Under the pieces are notes generated by a model. It made no database searches, had not been told where the DNA came from, and worked only from the letters and a program-made list of their open reading frames with translations. This document shows, one piece after another, positions 6,608 through 9,653 of a stretch of 9,653 bases of DNA. Source of the DNA: Chloroflexia bacterium (GTDB taxonomy: Bacteria > Chloroflexota > Chloroflexia > Thermomicrobiales > UBA6265); NCBI GenBank assembly GCA_013698305.1, contig JACCVC010000028.1:1-9653 (forward strand), in the 5' to 3' direction. Within the stretch, counting starts at the first letter, position 1, and each line of letters opens with the position of its first letter. The translations under genes were made by a program, and so were the position numbers.

Positions 6608-7579
6608 CTACATACCCGTGCGTGGTCGCGGCCAGCGGCGCAACCGGCGGCGCCGCTTCTGGCGCTTTTGCTCCGTGGCTGCGTCAGGGACCCGAATGGC
6701 GCGTCCCATGATCGAGCTGATCCTGTCCCCAACACCCCGGTCCGACGTCATGATTTCGGCGTAGTCCTCCGCTGACTCGACCGGCCCGACGTCGTGGCCG
6801 ACTTCCTCGCCAAGCTCGGCGCGATATTTCATCACCCAGAGGTAGACATCGGCTTCGGTGAGACGGGGGAATGCGTCCAGCACGCCACGGTCGCGCACGA
6901 TGCGAACGATCGGCATGTAGATCCAGGCGTACCAGTCCTTGACCGCTTCCTGGACCGTCGACGCACGATGCCAGATCGACGACAGCCATTCCCGATGCAG
7001 CGAGATGTGCTGCCAGATCACGTCGTAGCGACCAAGCGCGGTTGGACGAATGTCGTGATCCGGCTCGACTAGGTCGAGATCGGTACGCCGCAGGAACTCG
7101 GCGTACTCGGCCTGCAACAGGAGCTCCCGGGGGGACATCTCTGAATTGAGCGGTACCCGCACGTGACCCTCGATCACCTCGGCGTCGATGAACTCGACCC
7201 CGCGCTCACGCGCCACTGAAACCCGGTGGTTGCCGTCCTTCACGAAGTAGATGTCGCCGACCTTGTAGAGCTGGATCGGCGGCAACCGCACGTCCTCGTA
7301 GTAGGCGCGGTCGATCCGGGACCAGCGCCCCTGCGTGGCCTTCTTGCGCGGCAGGAACGTGCGGTCGAAGTCACGAAAGCGGTCCATGCTGCCGACGATC
7401 TGGCTGACCGGCACGGTCCGCATGCCGCGATAGCTCTCGGACTCGGGATTGAGCCGGCGGCGAAGCTCGTGGAAGGGCAGCAGATCGTTGGCGCGACCGC
7501 CAAACGTCGCCTTGAGGTCGTTGAGAAACGCCTTTTGGCGGGCCCGGTCGAAATCATCACGGACTTTTTCTTCCATCAT
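6608..7579 (-). CDS. ParB/sulfiredoxin-fold domain protein, function unknown
   Basis: A 323-residue soluble protein. Residues about 54-140 form a ParB/Srx-like domain: VPVSQIVGS (56-64), a basic middle, LPPIQLYKVGDIYFVKDG (99-116), and the hallmark DGNHRVSVA (115-123), which in ParB-type domains binds nucleotide. It lacks the ParB helix-turn-helix, so it is not a chromosome-partition protein. The C-terminal part (about 150-290) is helical, with DWYAWIYMPIVRIVRDRG and TEADVYLWVMKYR (241-253), a pattern I associate with a family of unknown function (possibly DUF4032); the tail ends in a run of Arg/Lys from about 305, suggesting nucleic acid or membrane-surface contact. ATG 7579 overlaps the phosphoesterase stop as ATGA and has GGAG 8 bases upstream; a second ATG follows at once. 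It is co-translated with that enzyme. Confidence 0.85.
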   Translation of the reverse strand: MMEEKVRDDFDRARQKAFLNDLKATFGGRANDLLPFHELRRRLNPESESYRGMRTVPVSQIVGSMDRFRDFDRTFLPRKKATQGRWSRIDRAYYEDVRLPPIQLYKVGDIYFVKDGNHRVSVARERGVEFIDAEVIEGHVRVPLNSEMSPRELLLQAEYAEFLRRTDLDLVEPDHDIRPTALGRYDVIWQHISLHREWLSSIWHRASTVQEAVKDWYAWIYMPIVRIVRDRGVLDAFPRLTEADVYLWVMKYRAELGEEVGHDVGPVESAEDYAEIMTSDRGVGDRISSIMGRAIRVPDAATEQKRQKRRRRLRRWPRPRTGM

Positions 7580-8316
7580 GGCGCGCGCTCCGCTTCACGA
7601 GATTTTGGTGAGCCGGTGATGGTGTCGGAGAGGGGTGGAGCTGGCGCGTCGTCGTGCGCCCAGGCAGGACCGTCGAACGCCAGCTCCAGTCGCTGATAGG
7701 GATAGATGTTGATGACCTCGGTGTCGAGGAATTGGACGGTGTTGGGTTTGGAGCGGTCGTAGAGGTGAATATGCCCATGCACCTGGTAGGCTGGGCCGAA
7801 CCACTTGAGGAATCGCCGCATCGACGTGAAGCCGCGATGGGCGACATCCTCGCGGTCATTGACGTGGCGGGGAGGGGAGTGCGTCACCAGCAGGTCCAGG
7901 GCGCGACCGTGACGGAACCGGTTCCACAGCAGCCGTGGCGTCATCTTGAGCATCATCCACGTCATCTGCCATTCGGTGTACTGCACCGGATCGTGCTCGG
8001 AATACCGGATGCAGCCTGGTAGCCCGGCCAGGATGAGGCCGGATCTGACATCCCGCTCCACCTTGCCGCCCAGATCGATGCAACCCTTGGGATGACGGGG
8101 TGTGCCACGCTCGCTGGATCGGGTGAGCTCCTCGGCGTGATTGCCGAGCACGTAGTAGACAGGCCGCCTCAGCGCATCGGCGAGGAACTCGAGGTACGTC
8201 GCCGGCACGTCGCCGCAGCCCAGCACCATGTCGACATCGCCCATGCGATGCGTGACGGAGGAGCTGTAGATGCGGTCGTCGACTTCGTCGGAGACGGCGA
8301 GAACCTGGAGTTTCAT
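7576..8316 (-). CDS. Metallophosphoesterase family protein with an altered first metal motif
   Basis: A 246-residue calcineurin-like phosphoesterase. In order: VLAVSDEVDD (6-14 region, Asp10) in place of the usual D-x-H, GCGD (33-36), GNHAE (58-62), THSPP (145-149) and GHIH (181-184). The Asp of motif I is kept but the His two residues on is Val, so one metal ligand is changed; the other ligands (Asp36, Asn59, His146, His182, His184) are present, so hydrolysis of a phosphoester is still likely. The last 30 residues are Pro/Ala-rich and probably disordered. ATG 8316 has AGGG 9 bases upstream. It overlaps the ParB-like gene and follows the histidine phosphatase gene by 102 bases. The substrate is unknown; a nucleotide or a nucleic acid end handled together with the ParB-like partner is inference. 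Confidence 0.9.
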   Translation of the reverse strand: MKLQVLAVSDEVDDRIYSSSVTHRMGDVDMVLGCGDVPATYLEFLADALRRPVYYVLGNHAEELTRSSERGTPRHPKGCIDLGGKVERDVRSGLILAGLPGCIRYSEHDPVQYTEWQMTWMMLKMTPRLLWNRFRHGRALDLLVTHSPPRHVNDREDVAHRGFTSMRRFLKWFGPAYQVHGHIHLYDRSKPNTVQFLDTEVINIYPYQRLELAFDGPAWAHDDAPAPPLSDTITGSPKSREAERAP

Positions 8317-8335
8317 ATACCGCTGCCCTTGTGGC

Positions 8336-8354
8336 GGGCGACCACGTGTCGCCC
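8336..8354. repeat. Short perfect stem-loop upstream of the phosphoesterase gene
   Basis: GGGCGAC (8336-8342) and GTCGCCC (8348-8354) pair around CACGT. It lies in the 102-base gap between the histidine phosphatase stop and the phosphoesterase start (ATG 8316), 20 bases upstream of that ATG. It could be a weak terminator, an RNA stabiliser or an operator; no T-run follows. Confidence 0.4.
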
Positions 8355-8418
8355 ATGTGATGAAGCAACCCTCATGGCATTCGTTGATTCTGTCATTCTC
8401 GAAATTTCCAGGCGACCT

Positions 8419-9057
8419 TTACGTGACCTCGACACCGGCATCACCGAGGTGGGTGGTGCTGTTCCACTCGATCACCGTCGGATCGCCTTGCTTGTCGATG
8501 TCGATCTCACTAATCGAGAGATTGTCGAAGATGTCCCGTGGCCAGGTGTCGGTCGGCAATCGCTGAACCCGGGCGGCGATCCAGGCGAGCGCGCCGCCAT
8601 GCGAGACGGCCGTCACGACATCGTCGGAACCGAGATGCTCGGCGACGATATGCTCCCAGGCGGAGAAGACGCGGTCCCGAAAGATGTGGCCGCTCTCTCC
8701 GCCTTCCCAGAGGAAATCCATGCGGGTAACCGGATCTTCCAGGCTGGGCAGGTGGTGCGGGTTGTCGGCGGCCCAGGTCGCGAACGGTGTCCCGGCGGCG
8801 ACGCCGATGTTGAGCTCCGCCAGGCCGGGAAGCAGGTTGGGCTCGTGGCGAATCGCGCGCCCGATGATCGACGCCGTCTCGAACGCCCGCGCGAGCGGGC
8901 TGGCGTAGAGGTGGGTGACCTTTTCGTGGGCGGCGAGATGCGCGGCGGTCACCTCGGCCTGACGACGTCCGAGGTCGGTGAGCGGATCGTCGTCACCCTG
9001 CAGGTGATTGCTGAGGTTGCCGGTGGTTTGTCCGTGTCGGATGAGCAAGAGGCGCAT
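8419..9057 (-). CDS. Histidine phosphatase family protein (phosphoglycerate-mutase-like)
   Basis: A 212-residue cytoplasmic phosphatase of the branch-1 histidine phosphatases. The phosphorylated histidine is His8 in LIRHGQT (5-11), with TGN following. SPLARAFETA (53-62) carries the phosphate-binding Arg57, LAELNIG (79-85) supplies the likely acid Glu81, and SHGG (152-155) gives the second catalytic His153. The length fits CobC, PhoE and GpmB-like members; the substrate cannot be read from the motifs. A true phosphoglycerate mutase is less likely, since the W-G (G-x-W-x-G) segment after Glu81 is replaced by GVAAGTP. ATG 9057 has a good GGAG 5 bases upstream. It is preceded by a 189-base gap holding a large hairpin and is followed by the phosphoesterase gene on the same strand. 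Confidence 0.92.
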   Translation of the reverse strand: MRLLLIRHGQTTGNLSNHLQGDDDPLTDLGRRQAEVTAAHLAAHEKVTHLYASPLARAFETASIIGRAIRHEPNLLPGLAELNIGVAAGTPFATWAADNPHHLPSLEDPVTRMDFLWEGGESGHIFRDRVFSAWEHIVAEHLGSDDVVTAVSHGGALAWIAARVQRLPTDTWPRDIFDNLSISEIDIDKQGDPTVIEWNSTTHLGDAGVEVT

Positions 9058-9133
9058 GTCGTCTCCGGATGGGTGAGCGGAACAATCGTATTTGGGTCAA
9101 CTGTACCCGTAGTGCCGACCCTGTGTCGGGCTG

Positions 9134-9211
9134 ATCCCCACCGCCGACGTCGATGCGGGCGTGGGCGCGAGGAACCGGTCGGCGCAGCGCCGACCGGTTC
9201 CCTGTGGGGAT
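9134..9211. terminator. Nested, very stable hairpin between two minus-strand genes
   Basis: An inner repeat, GGAACCGGTCGGCGC (9171-9185) and its exact reverse complement (9187-9201) around one A, gives a stem of about 13 pairs once a small loop is allowed. An outer pair, ATCCCCAC (9134-9141) with GTGGGGAT (9204-9211), can enclose it. It lies 36 bases after the stop of the repeat protein. No T-run follows on either strand, so it is either a U-less terminator or a structured RNA element. I did not find a known riboswitch motif. Confidence 0.5.
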
Positions 9212-9246
9212 ATGAATCGCCGGGCGCCTGGAACGACGTGGCTGGG

Positions 9247-9653
9247 TCAGATTCCGAGGCGGTTCCAGCGCGGTGGTGGTCCATCGTGTCGGTCTGCCCG
9301 GCGGATGATGACCGCGAATGCGCCGAGGACCAGGGCAAAGATGCCGAGCGCCCAGCTGATCGACTGCGTCGGCGACTGCGACCATGCAAACGTCGAGCCG
9401 ATGCCGGTGTTCTGCGTCAGGGTTGTCGTGGTGCGATCGTCACTATCACCGCCGACGCCGGAAGTGCCATCGGCGCTGTCCACGCCGCTGGTGATCGCGT
9501 CACCCTTGCCGGAGACGACCGTCGTCTCGCCGCCGACACCGGAGGTCCCATCGGCGCTGTCAACACCGCTGGCAATCACATTGCCCTTGCCGGACTCTGG
9601 GGTGGTGAAATCATCGGATGTTGCGACGGATCCACCGGTTCCGTCCTCGCTGA
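9247..9653 (-). CDS. C-terminal part of a repeat-bearing, single-helix surface protein (runs off right edge)
   Basis: The minus-strand frame ending at TGA 9247-9249 stays open to the window edge, so the N-terminus is missing; the 110-residue version starting at GTG 9579 begins inside a repeat and is not the true start. The visible part is rich in Ser, Thr, Gly and Asp and poor in hydrophobics. It carries two copies of a 27-residue repeat containing SGVDSADGTSGVGG, then a Thr-rich spacer (DDRTTTTLTQN), then one hydrophobic helix (SWALGIFALVLGAFAVII), a short basic stretch RRADRHD and a polar tail. This fits an exported protein held by a C-terminal membrane helix with its tail inside the cell. 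The role is unknown; a stalk or adhesive extracellular domain is a guess. Confidence 0.75.
   Translation of the reverse strand, partial: SEDGTGGSVATSDDFTTPESGKGNVIASGVDSADGTSGVGGETTVVSGKGDAITSGVDSADGTSGVGGDSDDRTTTTLTQNTGIGSTFAWSQSPTQSISWALGIFALVLGAFAVIIRRADRHDGPPPRWNRLGI
9449..9594. repeat. Two 65-base in-frame tandem repeats, 81-base period
   Basis: Copies at 9449-9513 and 9530-9594 agree at about 54 of 65 positions by eye. The period, 81 bases, is 27 codons. The encoded core SGVDSADGTSGVGG is identical in both while flanking residues differ (GKGNVIA against GKGDAIT), and several differences are third-base changes, which suggests selection on the protein rather than a recent copy. More copies may lie beyond the right edge. 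Confidence 0.85.

Overview
The window is GC-rich, fully protein-coding in style, and looks like chromosomal DNA of a free-living bacterium. The protein style suggests Chloroflexota, perhaps the Thermomicrobia: a Tat-exported binding protein without a lipobox, a two-domain fused permease, a ParB-like/metallophosphoesterase pair, and dispersed short GC-rich repeats. The lineage is a judgement from gene style, not from a marker gene, and an actinobacterium is the main alternative. I see no rRNA, tRNA, CRISPR array, transposase or phage gene.

Left half, minus strand (about 4308 down to 1): a ferric-siderophore uptake operon. In transcription order it holds an FecE-type ATPase (4308-3433), a 215-base gap with inverted repeats, a Tat-exported substrate-binding protein (3217-2204), a 696-residue permease with two FecCD halves fused in one chain (2204-114, start overlapping the previous stop as TAATG), and, running off the left edge, the first 32 codons of what looks like a sucrase/ferredoxin-like protein (98-1). 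The likely flow is capture of the ferric chelate outside the membrane, ATP-driven import, and possibly handling or reduction of the iron by the last protein.

In front of the ATPase gene lies a perfect 13-bp inverted repeat with a 5-base centre (4351-4381). Its core, GACT-N5-AGTC, resembles the sites bound by Rrf2-family iron-sulfur regulators such as IscR. It is the best regulatory signal in the window. It sits between the siderophore operon and a divergent pair.

That pair, on the plus strand, is a 12-helix major facilitator transporter (4560-5984) and a small P-loop kinase-like protein (5981-6535), joined by an ATGA overlap.

Right half, minus strand: a tandem-repeat, single-helix surface protein cut by the right edge (9653-9247), a histidine phosphatase (9057-8419), a metallophosphoesterase with an altered first metal motif (8316-7576), and a ParB/sulfiredoxin-fold protein (7579-6608) coupled to it by an ATGA overlap. 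GC-rich hairpins without U-tracts lie in three of the gaps here. Apart from the operator, no single element stands out as a clearly new system. The most useful leads are the operator and its possible double control, the truncated ferredoxin-like gene, the ParB-like/phosphoesterase pair, and the nested hairpin at 9134-9211.
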